Under the pieces are notes generated by a model, which saw only the letters and a list, made by a program, of their open reading frames with translations, searched no databases and was not told the DNA's origin. A DNA stretch of 64,000 nt from Zhengitettix transpicula (taxonomy: Eukaryota > Arthropoda > Insecta > Orthoptera > Tetrigidae), in NCBI GenBank assembly GCA_037074705.1, contig CM073590.1:177707246-177771245 (forward strand), given 5' to 3'. Positions within the stretch are counted from its first letter, which is position 1; every line of letters begins with the position of its first letter. This document shows positions 1 through 11,216 of the stretch, in pieces. The position numbers were made by a program, and so were the translations under genes.

Positions 1-934
1 TTTTATATTTTTATAAACAATCACATTAAAATTTTAGTCAAAATATCATGATGATGAATTAAGGCAAAAGATATCATAACCAATATTCCAGTTATTTTCA
101 TAACAAATTTTTCATTCCAATTTATGCATATCAGAGAGTTAGAAAGTGAAAAAGCACGCAGAAAAATTAGGTGAGAAAACGTTTATATTGGCTGCTCCCG
201 AATGAGCAAATCAATGCATTGAAAAATAATTTCCAGATATAGAGGAAATATCACAGTTTTTAAAGATAATCGCTTTTCAGAACAACTACAAATATATCTT
301 TTAAATCTCACTTCATGAGAACTGTAATGAATTAATTATTGCGCGCTTTGCTTACATAACCATTAAGATTCTAATGGAAGATTTGAGTCGTCAGTAAAAC
401 ATAAGGTGGCTTCCTCTGTTTCTGGTTCGACGTGAGTCCAGCTTATTTCCTTGTTCACACTTCTTTCCCTGAAAGAGATATGAAACAAACTTTTTCACCT
501 CTTTCTCTCGGCTTTACGTGAAAAAATATTACTAACATGTATCAGATGAAGAAAATAGCCCGCACGAATCTATCTCTTAGCTTTTAATATTACGTTCCCC
601 CACTTTGCAAACGTCATCTCCTTTTTCGACACGTGGTTCTGACAATAAAGTTGTTTTTGACTAACTGTTGATTAATCGTCGCTGTGCTACTAAAGCAAAA
701 AATTATTTTGAAATGTCTGTAAAATTTACGATTGTGGGTACTTTTTATCTGATTTAAGGCCAATTTGGAAAACTTTGTCGGAAAATTTTCAAAGGACCAT
801 AGCACAGCCTACGTGTAGGTCTGCGGCAAACAGGATGTTTTGTTGATCAATTGATTTTTCTAGACTGTAATAAATGATTAAAACATCAGTTATGAAACTT
901 CATTGCCAATTTTATAATGTTAAACGTAATGAGA
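1..934. other. AT-rich non-coding DNA
   Basis: No gene, RNA or recognisable repeat is seen. The only open frame above 60 codons here (minus strand, 614-805) has no recognisable motif and the base composition of its surroundings. Confidence 0.6.
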
Positions 935-1140
935 ATAAAAATTTCACTCTCAAGTATACAAATGTTATTAGGTTTAATAAGTACTGCATTATCTAATTTA
1001 ATGAAGGAAGGATTTGATGTTACGGCATTACGTACATTGAGAACTTTACGCTTTGTTTCAGACGTTCCAAGTCTACAGGTTGTGTTAAATTCAATCCTGT
1101 TGTAGCACGGTACTTTTGTTACACATTGTTCTCCTGGTTT
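935..1140 (+). pseudogene. Decayed voltage-gated calcium channel alpha1 fragment (domain I, S3-S4-S5)
   Basis: The plus-strand frame starting at 917 reads [17 protein letters not shown], then an arginine-every-third-residue S4 segment, then [12 protein letters not shown]. This is the domain I S3-S4-S4/S5 linker signature of CaV alpha1 pore subunits, which carry voltage-dependent Ca2+ entry at the plasma membrane. The exact words MKEGFDV and SLQVVLNSI make chance unlikely. The copy is broken: S4 is three residues shorter than the family pattern, with one Arg-X-X gating repeat missing. A TAG stop follows the linker at about 1104. Homology then continues in another reading frame (LLHIVLLV, to about 1140, the start of S5), so one base has been lost. 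Weak similarity may reach left to about 935. No flanking CaV exons are seen. It could be a decayed duplicated exon or part of an old gene copy. The homology call is strong; its origin is open. Confidence 0.82.
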
Positions 1141-1245
1141 CAGAGGTGTATGGGATGTAACTTCTTTCTCCTGATAAAGGAAGAACATTATCCTACATGC
1201 AATGTTGATTGAATTGCAGCCTTTATTTAATTCAGTGTTTTTAAA

Positions 1246-1352
1246 AGTCAGTACACTGTTTTCGTGTCAGGCAATAACATTGAAAGAGCGTAATGAAAAT
1301 ATATGCAAAGTAACGATGATATTTTGTGAAAGGCAATCAGTAAACTTGAACG
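1246..1352 (+). repeat. Diverged repeat matching the mariner 1 insertion site
   Basis: The stretch 1246-1310 aligns with 2057-2124 (shared words include TAATGAAAA and CTGTT), and 1330-1345 (CAATCAGTAAA) matches 3447-3460 on the other side of mariner 1. The locus therefore looks like an unoccupied paralogue of the site the mariner entered. The repeat itself is not recognised. Confidence 0.55.
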
Positions 1353-2126
1353 TGTATATGGATCCACAGATAGTTCAGTGCATTTATTTTTATTATAGGG
1401 CCTTGGTAAATGTTGGCCCAGTTCTGTTGCACGCGACGGCGTAATGGGACGGAAAGCTATCAGGCCCCGCACAGTTTTACAATCAAAGGTCGTTAATTGA
1501 AACAGCAATATTATTGTGTGTAGTCAATTATTTAACCTGCCAACACTACAACGGTGACGTAATTGTTCCGGCACAAATACTGTGTTTATAAAACAACGTT
1601 AAATTAAATTGAATGTTAAACAATAATTTCCGACAACTAAAAACAACAATTTGAGTTCTGCATCCATTAGTAACTGTAAATGTAAATGTGTCTGCGAATC
1701 GTAATCCACAATGTATGGTTACTGCTGGCTGTATAAATGTTGTTATTTCCACGATGAAGTGTGATGAACAGGCTCCGACACCAAATAACCGAAGTGCAAA
1801 AATCAAACAGGAAGTTCGTGCCAGTCGTGTTGACAACATTAATCTTTGATACCACTACAAGGAAATAGTTCTATGGAAAGGTTAAAAGATTTCTCTTGAA
1901 GAATACAAGACGCAAAGAAAATCTCGTTCAAGAAAGACTCACGAAGATAATGTGCTTATTTTTATCCCCTGGTTCGTGACATTCTAATAACGATACAGAC
2001 AATAATAATAAGAAAAATAGCCAAATACAGTCAAATAAACTTTTTAGTTCGTTAATACAGTTCAGCACGCTGTTACCGTCTCATGAAGTAACATGGAAAC
2101 AGCATAATGAAAACATATGTACGATA
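1353..2126. other. Non-coding DNA up to mariner 1
   Basis: No gene recognised. The minus-strand open frame 1546-1839 has no motif. The last 70 bases are the left half of the diverged repeat split by the mariner; TA at 2125-2126 is the target-site copy. Confidence 0.5.
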
Positions 2127-3435
2127 AAGATGTGAACAAAAAGTAAAGTGAATTGATTTATAAAATTTAATTATTTATTTATTCTTCCAAATCAATTTCA
2201 TCCCCTTCAAAGTAATCCCCGTCCGATAAAACGCACTTTTTCCAACGCATTTTCCAGTCCTCGAAACAGTCGGAATAGTCTTTTTACGGTATAACCTTCA
2301 AGACCTTCTTCGATTCGGTTTTTATCTCCTCAATCGTGTCAAACCGGCGTCCTCACATTGGACTTTTGAGTTTGCTGAATAGCCAGAAGTCGCACGGAGC
2401 TAAATCAGGCGAATACGGTGGTTGCGGAACGATATGAGTCGAGTTTTTGGCAAAAAAGTCGCGAAGAACCGATGCAGTATGACATGGTGCATTATCGTGA
2501 TGAAGGAACCAAGAGTTGTTCGCCCATAATTCCGGCCGTTTCAGACGAATAGCTTCACGCAAACGACGCATTACGCTCAAATAATATTCTTTGTTGACAG
2601 TTTGGCCCGGCGGAAGGAATTCATAGTGCACCACACCACGATAATCAAAGAAAACTGTCAACATGACCTTGATTTTCTATCGACTTTGCCGTGGTCTTTT
2701 CGGTCTTGCTTCACCTTTTGCGCGATATTCGCTGGATTGGTCGGTGGTTTCAGGGTCGTATGCGTAAATCCAAGTCTCGTCTCCAGTAATGACGCATTTC
2801 AAGTGGTCCTGATAGTCAGACAGCAAAGTTTCACACACATCAACGCGACGCTTTTTTTCCAAAAAATTGAGCGATTTTGGCACCAATGGAGACTTGACGC
2901 GTTTGAGACACAAAACATTCTTCCAAATGGTTTGGGCTGAGCCAAATGATATTCCAACACTATCAGCGAGATCTCTAATTGTCCATCGACGATTTTCAAG
3001 CACCAAATCTTTGATATTTCGGACGTGGCCCTCGTCGGTAGACGTTGATGGTCGTCCAGAGCGCGGTTCGTCTTCAACGCGTTCTCGGCCCTCTTTGAAC
3101 GAATTGTAGCACTTATAAACGTTTATTTGTGCCATAGTTTGATCACCAAGGCCTTCCGCAACATTTTCAACGTGTCCACACAAGAATTTTCGTTCCGCAA
3201 ACAAAATTTGATGCAAGTTCTTTGCTCAACAAAATTACCCATTGCAAACATCGAAAAATAAACTTTTGGTTGCTTACAAAAACGCGTGTAACTCGGAGAT
3301 AATTAAACCTTTTAACAAACAGATGCTTGGAAAATATTATAGATAGTCCTACCAATCTAGAAAAAAAAATTACCTGCCTTCCTAATACCCAGGAGTTTTA
3401 AGTGGCAATTTCACCTTACTTTTTGATCACAGTGG
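2127..3435 (-). mobile_element. mariner transposon copy 1 (Tc1/mariner, DD34D), inactive
   Basis: A full-length (1,309 bp) mariner in minus orientation. The right end (transposase 5' side) keeps the terminal repeat ending in TTGATCACAGTGG. The left end carries the matching TGTGAACAAAAAGTAAAGTGAA with an altered outermost tip. TA flanks both sides (2125-2126 and 3436-3437), the standard target duplication of this superfamily. The encoded transposase is broken, so the copy is a fossil. It is the same family as the element at 49326-50636, which is 1,311 bp long and has nearly the same terminal repeats, so both derive from one mariner lineage in this genome. Confidence 0.93.
2179..3242 (-). pseudogene. 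mariner transposase pseudogene (copy 1)
   Basis: Reading from an ATG at 3242-3240 (MGNFVEQRTCIKFC), the N-terminal helix-turn-helix DNA-binding region runs through EDEPRSGRPST and NRRWTIRDLADSVGIS. The catalytic part follows: TGDETWIYAYDPE (first Asp), HHDNAPCH (second Asp) and YSPDLAPCDFWLF (third Asp). The second and third Asp are separated by 34 residues, the mariner DD34D spacing. Defects: a frameshift near 3155 separates the start region from the main frame; a TAG lies at about 2665-2667; a TGA follows KLKSPM at about 2353-2355; another TAA lies near 2291. The C-terminus ends EGDEIDLEE followed by TAA at 2179-2181. Intact transposase of this family cuts and pastes the element at TA sites; this one cannot be made as a full protein. 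The subfamily within mariner was not resolved. Confidence 0.93.
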
Positions 3436-3504
3436 TACTTACTGAATAGCAATCAGTAAAGTATTACCTGAATTTTTCAACTGTATTGTGTGGTTGTGTT
3501 TTCT

Positions 3505-3600
3505 TAACACCTGAAGGAAGGATCAATGTTTCCAGAAACGTTGAGTGGTATTTATATCATCACTTCTTTTGTCCGAATTTGGCTATTTTTCGTATTATTA
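3505..3600 (+). repeat. Dispersed repeat Q, copy 1
   Basis: Contains ACCTGA...CAGAAACGTTGAGTGG, then GTATTTATATCATCACTT and TTTGGCTATTTTT. The same ordered words occur at 31809-31890 (plus), 31681-31744 (minus), 54085-54185 (plus) and 63038-63125 (minus). Non-coding. The CTGA...GAAAC pairing is discussed in the findings as a possible hammerhead-like core; this copy is diverged. Confidence 0.5.
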
Positions 3601-3690
3601 ATTTTCGAAACCGACTCATATTTTAAATTTTTAAACAAAAAATACTTTGACAGTCTCTCTCCACTTAAACCAGACTGAATTATTCCACAG

Positions 3691-3849
3691 AACAACTCTC
3701 TTATAAGTAAAGTGGAGACTCACACCAAAATGTGACGATAATTTAATTTACGTAAACGTTATATAAATAAAACGGCTATTTTATAATTAAAATGAACAAT
3801 TTTATAAGAAATATACACAATGTATTATCACAGTCAAATTAGACAGAAA
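3691..3849 (+). repeat. 159-bp tandem duplication, unit 1
   Basis: The unit beginning AACAACTCTCTTATAAG repeats immediately downstream at 3850-4008 with four mismatches. No open frame or known element is recognised in it. The high identity suggests a fairly recent local duplication. Confidence 0.95.
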
Positions 3850-4008
3850 AACAACTCTCTTATAAGTAAAGTGGAGACTCACACCAAAATGTGACGATAA
3901 TTTAATTTACGTAAACGTTATATAAATAAAACGGCTATTTTATAATTAAAATGATCAATTTCATAATAAATATACACAATGTATGATCACAGTCAAATTA
4001 GACAGAAA
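3850..4008 (+). repeat. 159-bp tandem duplication, unit 2
   Basis: Second unit of the pair, starting with the same AACAACTCTCTTATAAG word. The differences from unit 1 are single substitutions in its last third. Confidence 0.95.
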
Positions 4009-6629
4009 ACCTTTACTAACGAAAATTTAACACATTTACTTGATTGTACACCGGATGAAGTCATGTATGAAGGACAAAAAGTCATATTATTATTTACTTT
4101 ATTTTATGTCCCTTTAACTATATTGAAACGTTTTTCATAATTTATTTCCGATTAATTTGGCCGTGTTCATTCATTTATAATTATGTTTGAGTCAGATAAA
4201 TATAATTATTAATTATTAACAATTTCTACAACTATGAAAATGTATTCATAAAAAAAATATGTGCAATTCAATTACAATTAATTTTCTAATTCTTCCTACG
4301 TTTGATTTAATAAATATGGATATGTTCAGTGCCTATTCTAGTATTCTAAGATCCGAATATCATTTCAATTTAATTCTCGATGGGAAAAAGTTTATTTAAA
4401 CTATGAGTTTTTATGTACTACTTATTTGCGCCTTAATTTGTAAATGTGTCGCGGTACTTCATTAATTTTAAATATTCGTCAGACTAAAAATGGCAGGTGA
4501 TTAATTTTCTAGTGTTACTTTATAAATTTGTATGACAAATTTATACATAGAAAATCCAACTATACTCTTGAAATTTATAAATAGGGAGTTTCAGAACTTC
4601 AAGATACATCAAATTAATTAGTTTGAAATCGTTGTTTGTGTTTTAGCAATTAATGTCTTACTAATTATAATAAAATGTATGCATACAATTTGCTTAATAT
4701 TCTAACATTGAATGAATCGTTCAATTTTATTCTCGGAGTTGTAGTTTCGAAGGACAAATACTTCTCAACAACCTCAAAGTCCATCGTCGTGCGTTTCGGT
4801 CGTCATATCGATTCAAGAGGCGAGCTATTGAATTAAGGTGATGCTTCTGTAAAGACACTCGATAAAATGAAATTAGCATGTCTTGCTTAAAACCGTCCTG
4901 GATGGCTTTAAATATTCATCAAGGAATTATCGAGAGGGAAAGTCTTTAACCCGCTGACTGAGTACACCACAGCTGCATGATAATGGCAGTCTAGGGACTC
5001 ATAAAAGTGTTAATTAAAGATAAGCCAGAGCAGGCCCCAGGCGTGCAGCTGATTCAGCTCTAGCGTGTACTACGCTTATAATCCATCATTCTCTTTCTTC
5101 TAATTTATGTAATACACGCTCGTGTCTACCTTTAAAGCCTAGGATTGTTAAAGGATCAGCGCTTGTTTTACAGAGCCACCGGAACCAAACAATTACGGAA
5201 ACATGCACAAAATATTAACGTGTGAGTAGTCTCCAAAGACTGATTTGCTGCCAGCATTTTATCAGCCGATTTATTAAGCTTTCAAATAAATTCCCGTTTC
5301 ACAGTTTTAATTATGAACTGGACCTTTAGGGAGATGGAAAATTATTTTTTAAAAAAATTAGTTTACCGTACATTGAAAACAATTTCAGCTATTTTACAAT
5401 TAAACGTCAATACAAAGAAAATCATAATATTTTTTAATCCACGTAAATAAAATAGTTGTTTTTTATTTTCTATTCTCATCAATCTTAATGTTATTTTAGG
5501 ATATAAATTTTACAATATAATTTTTTTAATATGTTTAAAAATTCTGAAGATTAACTATGGTATAATTGGGCTAGTATAACAATTCATTAAGGTTACAAAT
5601 AGTATAAAATTATGGTGGACAGGAACAATTGCAATGTTTTATTTCAGTCTAAGTGTTTATAGAGTTAAATTGCTTATAACTGGGGTCGTTCACATCACGC
5701 TCTTCAATTTTTATACTACAGAATCATATGTGCTGCTGATTCGAATGTCATTTGCTATTTTCTTAATCTTGGGATTTTAACTTTGCCTTGTACGAAAATT
5801 CTAGAAATTTTATAGTTTGTCGCGGGCATCATCAATTTATACGCCCTAAACTGAGAAAATCATTTATGCGACACTAGAAATCGCTCTCAACTCCGCAGAA
5901 GCCTTTTTGAATCGAGAATTTCGTTATTCCGGGATAAATCTACACAATATTCTTCCGGGCGAAATAAAAACTTTAACTATACAAAATTTATTTATAAAGA
6001 GTTGTAAATCTGTGATAATTAATGGAGAATATTAGACGCTGAAATAGTTCGTAGTTAGAAAGTACAGATTAGTAAAACAGTTTGCTCTTATCCAATCAAA
6101 TACTGCTATTATTTTATAAATATAATCTTATAGAATTTAACTGCCGACTTATTAATTTATTTTTCATGTTGGATTGCAATACAACTTCTGGAAACTTTGC
6201 CGTATTGAAGATTAAATAATTAATAATTATATTAATATTTATAATAATTATATTTATTATATTATATTATAATAAATAATAATTATCATTTCTTATTGTT
6301 ATATTAGTATATTTTTCATTTATTTAAATTATATAATTGTTTTGTGCAGTGCAATTATTTTGTCTTTGAACTTTGAAATTGTAATATTTTATTATTTTCT
6401 TATAATCTTATATTATGACGTAGGCTATCATATTTCCTCAACCAAGGGGTAAAGGAATGAATAAAAAATCTAGTTCTAAATTTATTCATTATTCATAACA
6501 GCCAGATTTATTCTTTCCTGAAAAATGCAGTGAAATAAACACATGGAATTTTGCGTATATTTCGTACTTACAAATGAAAATAAATCTAAGTGATGAATCG
6601 TTTGAAATGAAACACTTAAATGCTTCAAA
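4009..6629. other. Non-coding DNA with one high-complexity block
   Basis: No gene recognised. About 4760-5340 differs from its surroundings: balanced base composition, few homopolymers, and many TAAT/ATTA and TTTAT-type words. It resembles the texture of conserved regulatory DNA but has no proof of function. 6190-6330 is extremely AT-rich simple sequence. Confidence 0.4.
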
Positions 6630-6639
6630 ATATAAACAG

Positions 6640-6800
6640 AATGACGACCTCCTGTGGTGACTGCCTCGCATCACAGTGGTCCAGGCTTCGAATCCCTGTG
6701 AGAGCGTGGATGTTGTGTGTGTACAAAGAAATGCAAAATACAAAGTCGTTAATTACCTCAGCAGTTAATGCAACTGTAAATAATAATAAAAAAAACAGAA
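6640..6800 (+). mobile_element. tRNA-derived SINE, copy S1
   Basis: The head CTGCCTCGCATCACAGTGGTCCAGGCTTCGAATCCC carries an internal Pol III B-box-like GGCTTCGAATCC. It is followed by GAGAGCGTGGATGTTGTGTG and ends in an A-rich tail (TAAATAATAATAAAAAAAA). The same order of words occurs on the minus strand at 17301-17500. No full tRNA cloverleaf is expected or seen. Such elements are non-coding and are mobilised by LINE machinery. Confidence 0.7.
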
Positions 6801-8040
6801 TTTAAATATCTAAATCCAGGAAAACTATTGTGCACTCAACATCATTCAATTAAATAAAATAAAATGTATCCTTACAATGGTAAGAAAATTTTTATTTCAA
6901 TGTAAGTATATGCACCCGAATAAATAAACAACGACGAGGGTGATAGTAAGCAAAATAATATTGTATAAACAGAAGTATAAGTAACTCCAGCGAGGGAATC
7001 TCAGAGTAACAAGATTTAATATAGGCAAATAAATGACAAATGACTTATCACTCACTGAATGGTGATTTTTATAAATTATTGATCGTGACGCTTGATAAAT
7101 AACTTGTCGAACCGAAAGAAAGAAAATGAAAATAAAGAAGATAACGAAGCATGATATCTTCACAATTACCGAAAATAATATGATATTATAAAGCTCTCAG
7201 TTTCTGATGTTTGTTTTCTCTTTGAATTAGCAAATCGGGAATCTTAAGTGTCAGAAATCGCTTCGTTTACTTATTTGACGACGATGATTGAGGTTAAATT
7301 TCCTTTCCCTGGCCTCATTTTTGTCATTTATTTTTTTCGGACCGGCACTGTACAAGCAGACCAATGGTGTGTCCGGAGAGCCTCTTGATCGTTTCGGCCA
7401 TTGAGGTGGTGTTTGCAGCTAAGCTGCAGTCAAACAGCCTCCAGCAGAAGAGAATAAATGCCGCTTCCAGGAGCTACAATATTGATGGCAACGGCTCAAG
7501 TCCGTTGACAGGCGCCTGCCACACGAATTATTTTAGACCATTTCCTCACCCAATCTATTTACAGGCGATACTTAACACGCACACTACGATTCGGTTAATT
7601 ACTCAGAACTGGATAAAGCTGCGTATGAGTCAGTTAATACAATGTTTCGTTGACTAATAAATTAAGTCAGAATAGGTAAATATTCCTTGACACAAATACC
7701 ACTACAAGGTAGTTTTCTTACTTGCATTTCTAATTACATATTCATCAGGGCTCACTTATTTTTATCAAGGAAGCCAGAGGACGATAGATGTATCAGCGCG
7801 GACAGTTACTTTGAATAAAAACCTTAATAAAATATGAAGCAATGATTCAGAGAAAAAAATTACTTTCGACAAATTTCACTTAACTATCTCTCACCGTGAT
7901 TGAAGATGGGCGCTGGCCGGGTGAGGCATTTTAAGTCGGCGATAGGAAATGAAACAATGAAGGTCGGTCTCAGTCTCTTCTTTGTAGCAGTCGGATCGTT
8001 AGGACTGCTTGTAATAATGGCTTCAAAAACCATCAAACTC
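6801..8040. other. Non-coding DNA with a high-complexity block at 7340-7660
   Basis: No gene recognised. The plus-strand frame 7364-7657 (97 codons) shows no domain. The block it lies in is richer in complex words, including a TGACAGGCGCCTGCCA near-palindrome, than the flanks. Regulatory function is only a possibility. Confidence 0.4.
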
Positions 8041-8051
8041 CTGATGGAAAG

Positions 8052-8103
8052 CCTGCGAGAGGATTCTCTCGCAGGTAACCTGCGAGGGATGTTCTCTCGC
8101 AGG
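8052..8103. repeat. Twin 24-25 bp hairpins at the start of repeat R
   Basis: Two consecutive short palindromes, 8052-8075 (CCTGCGAGAG, loop, CTCTCGCAGG) and 8079-8103, each with about 10-bp arms. The same pair sits at 34417-34441 and 34447-34471 at the equivalent end of the minus-strand R copy, so the hairpins belong to the element. Confidence 0.85.
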
Positions 8104-8260
8104 CAAAACCTTGTAGGAGAGATACGAAGGGGCTACCTTTGGGGTGCTACCTTCCTCTACCCTTCCGCATCCCCCCTTTCAAATCCCTTCCTATGGTATT
8201 AAATGTATAATAATCCAATGTGGATCCCCCTCATGTAGCCTGTTGCCCTAAAAAAAGGGA
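8104..8260 (+). repeat. Repeat R, unit a (internally deleted)
   Basis: Runs from CTTGTAGGAGAGATACGAAG directly into the 3' part (CTTCCTCTACCCTTCCGCAT) and ends with GTAGCCTGTTGCCCTAAAAAA. The central 350 bases present in other copies are missing. Together with the hairpins it is a shortened copy whose A-rich end abuts the next unit. Confidence 0.7.
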
Positions 8261-8735
8261 TGCCTTTTCCTCTCCGTTTTTGAACTAAGGTTCCCACAAG
8301 CCGAAGCACCTCGGTCTGTTATGACAGATGTATGTTCCGGGGTCACAGACCTTGGGCATACGGTAAGAGTTGTCTGCTATTCCCATTGGAATAGTCGGCC
8401 AGCTGCCTCCTAAACTGGTCGAGGCACGGAAAAGGGAGTGCTGCGTCCCCACAGTAAACTCCTCTCCCGCTATCGGAAGGGCGTGGGACAAGTACCCAAT
8501 GCCCGACCTACCTGATACAGGTTTTTCTAGGGTTTTCCCTGCTTTTCTATAGGCGAATGCCGGGTAGGATCCTTAAACCATAGCCCGGGGGCCCTAGTAA
8601 CCTTTGGCTACCTTCCTCTACCCTTCCGCATCCCCCCTTTCAAATCCCTTCCTATACTATTAAAGGGGAGTTGCCCAACGTGGATCACCCTCATGTAGCC
8701 TGTTGACCTAAAAAAATAAAAATAAAAAAATAAAT
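8261..8735 (+). repeat. Repeat R, unit b
   Basis: A near-complete unit: GATGCCTTTTCCTCTCCG at the left, the central conserved block, GGATCCTTAAACCATAGC, the 3' part, then an A-rich tail at 8709-8735. The central block holds a stop-free frame of about 60 codons (8370-8552: IGIVGQLPPKLVEA...MPDLPD), conserved in the copies at 18264-18446 and 34264-34082. The opposite strand is also open here, so coding is not shown. The family is not recognised; the A-rich 3' end suggests retroposition. Confidence 0.75.
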
Positions 8736-9115
8736 CAGGCAGTTCTGTCTGTTTATAGCGGTGTATGTTCGGGGTCGCAGGCCATGGACACATGGTAACA
8801 GTTGTTCGCTATCTACTGGAATAGTCGGCCAGCTGCCTCCAAAAGTGATAAAGGCACGGAGACGGAAATATAGCAAACCCCTATCCCGCTATCGGAATGG
8901 CGTGGAACTACTTGATGCAGGTTTTTCTACGGTTGTTCCTGCATCACTTATAGGCTAATTGCCGGAAAGGATCCTTAAACTGTAGCCAGAGAGCCCTAGT
9001 TAACCCTTGGTTACCTCGCTCTACCTGTCCGCATCCCTTTCCTACGTTAAAGAGGTGCTTTGCCACTATGTAGATTAAGCTGTATATAGCCTGTTACCCT
9101 CTCTTATTTTCTAGT
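8736..9115 (+). repeat. Repeat R, unit c (diverged)
   Basis: Starts inside the unit (GTGTATGTTCGGGGTCGCAG), repeats the AGTCGGCCAGCTGCCTCC word and the GGATCCTTAAAC block, and ends at GTATATAGCCTGTTACCC. It is more diverged than unit b and forms the third member of a head-to-tail row. Confidence 0.7.
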
Positions 9116-9171
9116 GCGCGTTCCTGTAATATACATGGATACGATTATAGGGAATCACTCAATATCATATA

Positions 9172-9196
9172 TGATATATATATATACATCTATCTA

Positions 9197-9233
<37 letters not shown>
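9172..9233. repeat. (AT)n microsatellite with (TCTA)n interruption
   Basis: Alternating AT with a short CATCTATCTATCTA stretch inside. It directly follows the R cluster. Confidence 0.95.
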
Positions 9234-9235
<2 letters not shown>

Positions 9236-11216
9236 CCCCACTATGGACTTCAAATAAATTGTTATAACCTGTATACCAAATTCGTTAATCAACCAATTAA
9301 AAAAATTATAGTAAGTTATTTAATAAATAACAGGGATAATTCTTTAAAACAAAACTTATTGAATCCTATAATAAAAATTGTTATATCACCATTTAAAAAG
9401 ATAAAATGAATCATTTTCCCTACAGGGTATTGTGGTTGTTTTTGCCAGAAATAGAAATCAGAGTTGAATACCTAAAAGGATTTAAATTATTTATAGTTTG
9501 AAATTAATCAAATATTTCTCATTATATATAGTCCAATATCTCAGAGCATTCAAAAGCAGCCTGAAAATCCACACGCAGCTCTCCCGGGGCCAAATAGCAG
9601 GTCAGGTCTCAAAACAAATATCATCAGCATCCATTAATACAATTCGAAGTTATATCGATTCATGAATCATTCCAATCTTGAATATACGTTAAGTCCAAAC
9701 TAAAAACTATAAAAAAAGTATTTAGCAACGCTTTATTGAATTTTGACAAATCTTTACATCATATTAATCACAACACTGAATAAACGTCCAGTGTCGCAAA
9801 GATCCACTTTATCTCTCACTCTGGCAAAGATGTTATATTCGTAAAAGAATATATATGCAGAGATCATATTCTTCCCTCTAACTTATAATTGTTTTAAAAC
9901 ATAACAATAATTAAATTTGAGTCCATTACGGTATGTATAAATATGTAAACCCTTATATTGGGAATTTGACTGACGTTTTTTCCGTGAAAAGTATCATGAA
10001 AATCTTTGCGTTTTGACGAAAAAACGGAAAATATTGTCTCGATCCACTTATACCATACCAAAGCTACGCTTCCGACAACCAAGCAGCACTTTAAATTAAC
10101 TTTCTTCTACTTATGTTGTTTCAGATAGAAACGAATTTATAACGTAGTTTGGAGAACGAAAGTCATATACGAACGATGGGTTGAAATTTTATAAAATATT
10201 ATAACTTCTTAAATAGTCATATTTATTAAATACATATTCTGAAAACCTATGCATATGATGTGAAAAGTTTGTGAACTGCGTAATTAATCAGGTCCGACAC
10301 AAGCAAATAACATGGAAAACAATCAAAACTTGAAGATAATAGCAGCTGAATACAATTGCCATCATTGCAGGGCAAGTGTGTTAATGTTTTGTATATTTGT
10401 TAGTTGCCTGTGTGCGGCTTAATTGCTATTTTTGTAAAAGGGTTCTGTCACAATATAGGCTCCTGTGTGGGAATTGGACAATACTCTTTCGTTGATTACT
10501 TATGGATCGTAATTTTGACTGAATTGTTTGCCAAATTCACTTGACAATGCTTCAACGCTGCTGTGACAATTTTTTCTTCTGTTATTAACAAACAGATGGA
10601 ATATTGGCACAGTTGCGCAAAACCAATTTTGATGAATGAATAGAAAATATTTAAAAACTACGATTATATGAAATACCTCGACTGAAAGCTTTGAAGACGT
10701 ATGCAAAAATTTATGTGAAGAAATCAGACGAAATTCAATATATTCAGTCATCTATAATATTTGGGTTGATGCAATGCATAAGTTCGTTGCGATATTATTA
10801 ATTGTTATTCTTCAAAATAATATTTCTGTTTGGCCTGTTTCAAGGAAGTTTGCTCAATTAAATCAAATAAGAACTAAAGGCAGACGACGAAAGACATATG
10901 TAGGTCATTTTATAGCTAATAGTTTGAATTAAAGCTCTTGAGATGGAAGGAGCCATAAAAGTGTATTTACGTCGCCGAAGCCATTTAATTTTTGCTGTCT
11001 TCATCCCTAGGAATAGTAAATATGGAACTCATTATCTCCGCATCTATACGTCCGCAAAACCTACGTTACACACAGATATCAGCTATACGATTATTAATCA
11101 TAGTCTTCAATACGTCCGTATTTTAATGTATATCAGTTGTTCTAATGCTTTATATATATATGCATATATATTGAGGTCACCATCAGTGTGTAATGAAGTG
11201 ATTTTTTTATACTTTC
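9234..11216. other. AT-rich non-coding DNA
   Basis: No gene, RNA or known repeat is recognised. The short minus-strand frames at 9894-10082 and 10500-10751 have no motif. Confidence 0.5.

Noticed and set aside
917..1105. Functional CaV exon
   Set aside because: In-frame TAG, lost base and shortened S4 argue for a pseudogene fragment; no convincing splice sites bound it.
2602..3109. Plus-strand ORFs over mariner 1
   Set aside because: They are antisense shadows of the minus-strand transposase.
6650..6710. Functional tRNA gene
   Set aside because: Same reason: SINE-type body and tail, imperfect B box, no cloverleaf.
8052..8103. CRISPR-like or bacterial repeat array
   Set aside because: Only two palindromes, no spacers, and they belong to a dispersed eukaryotic repeat.
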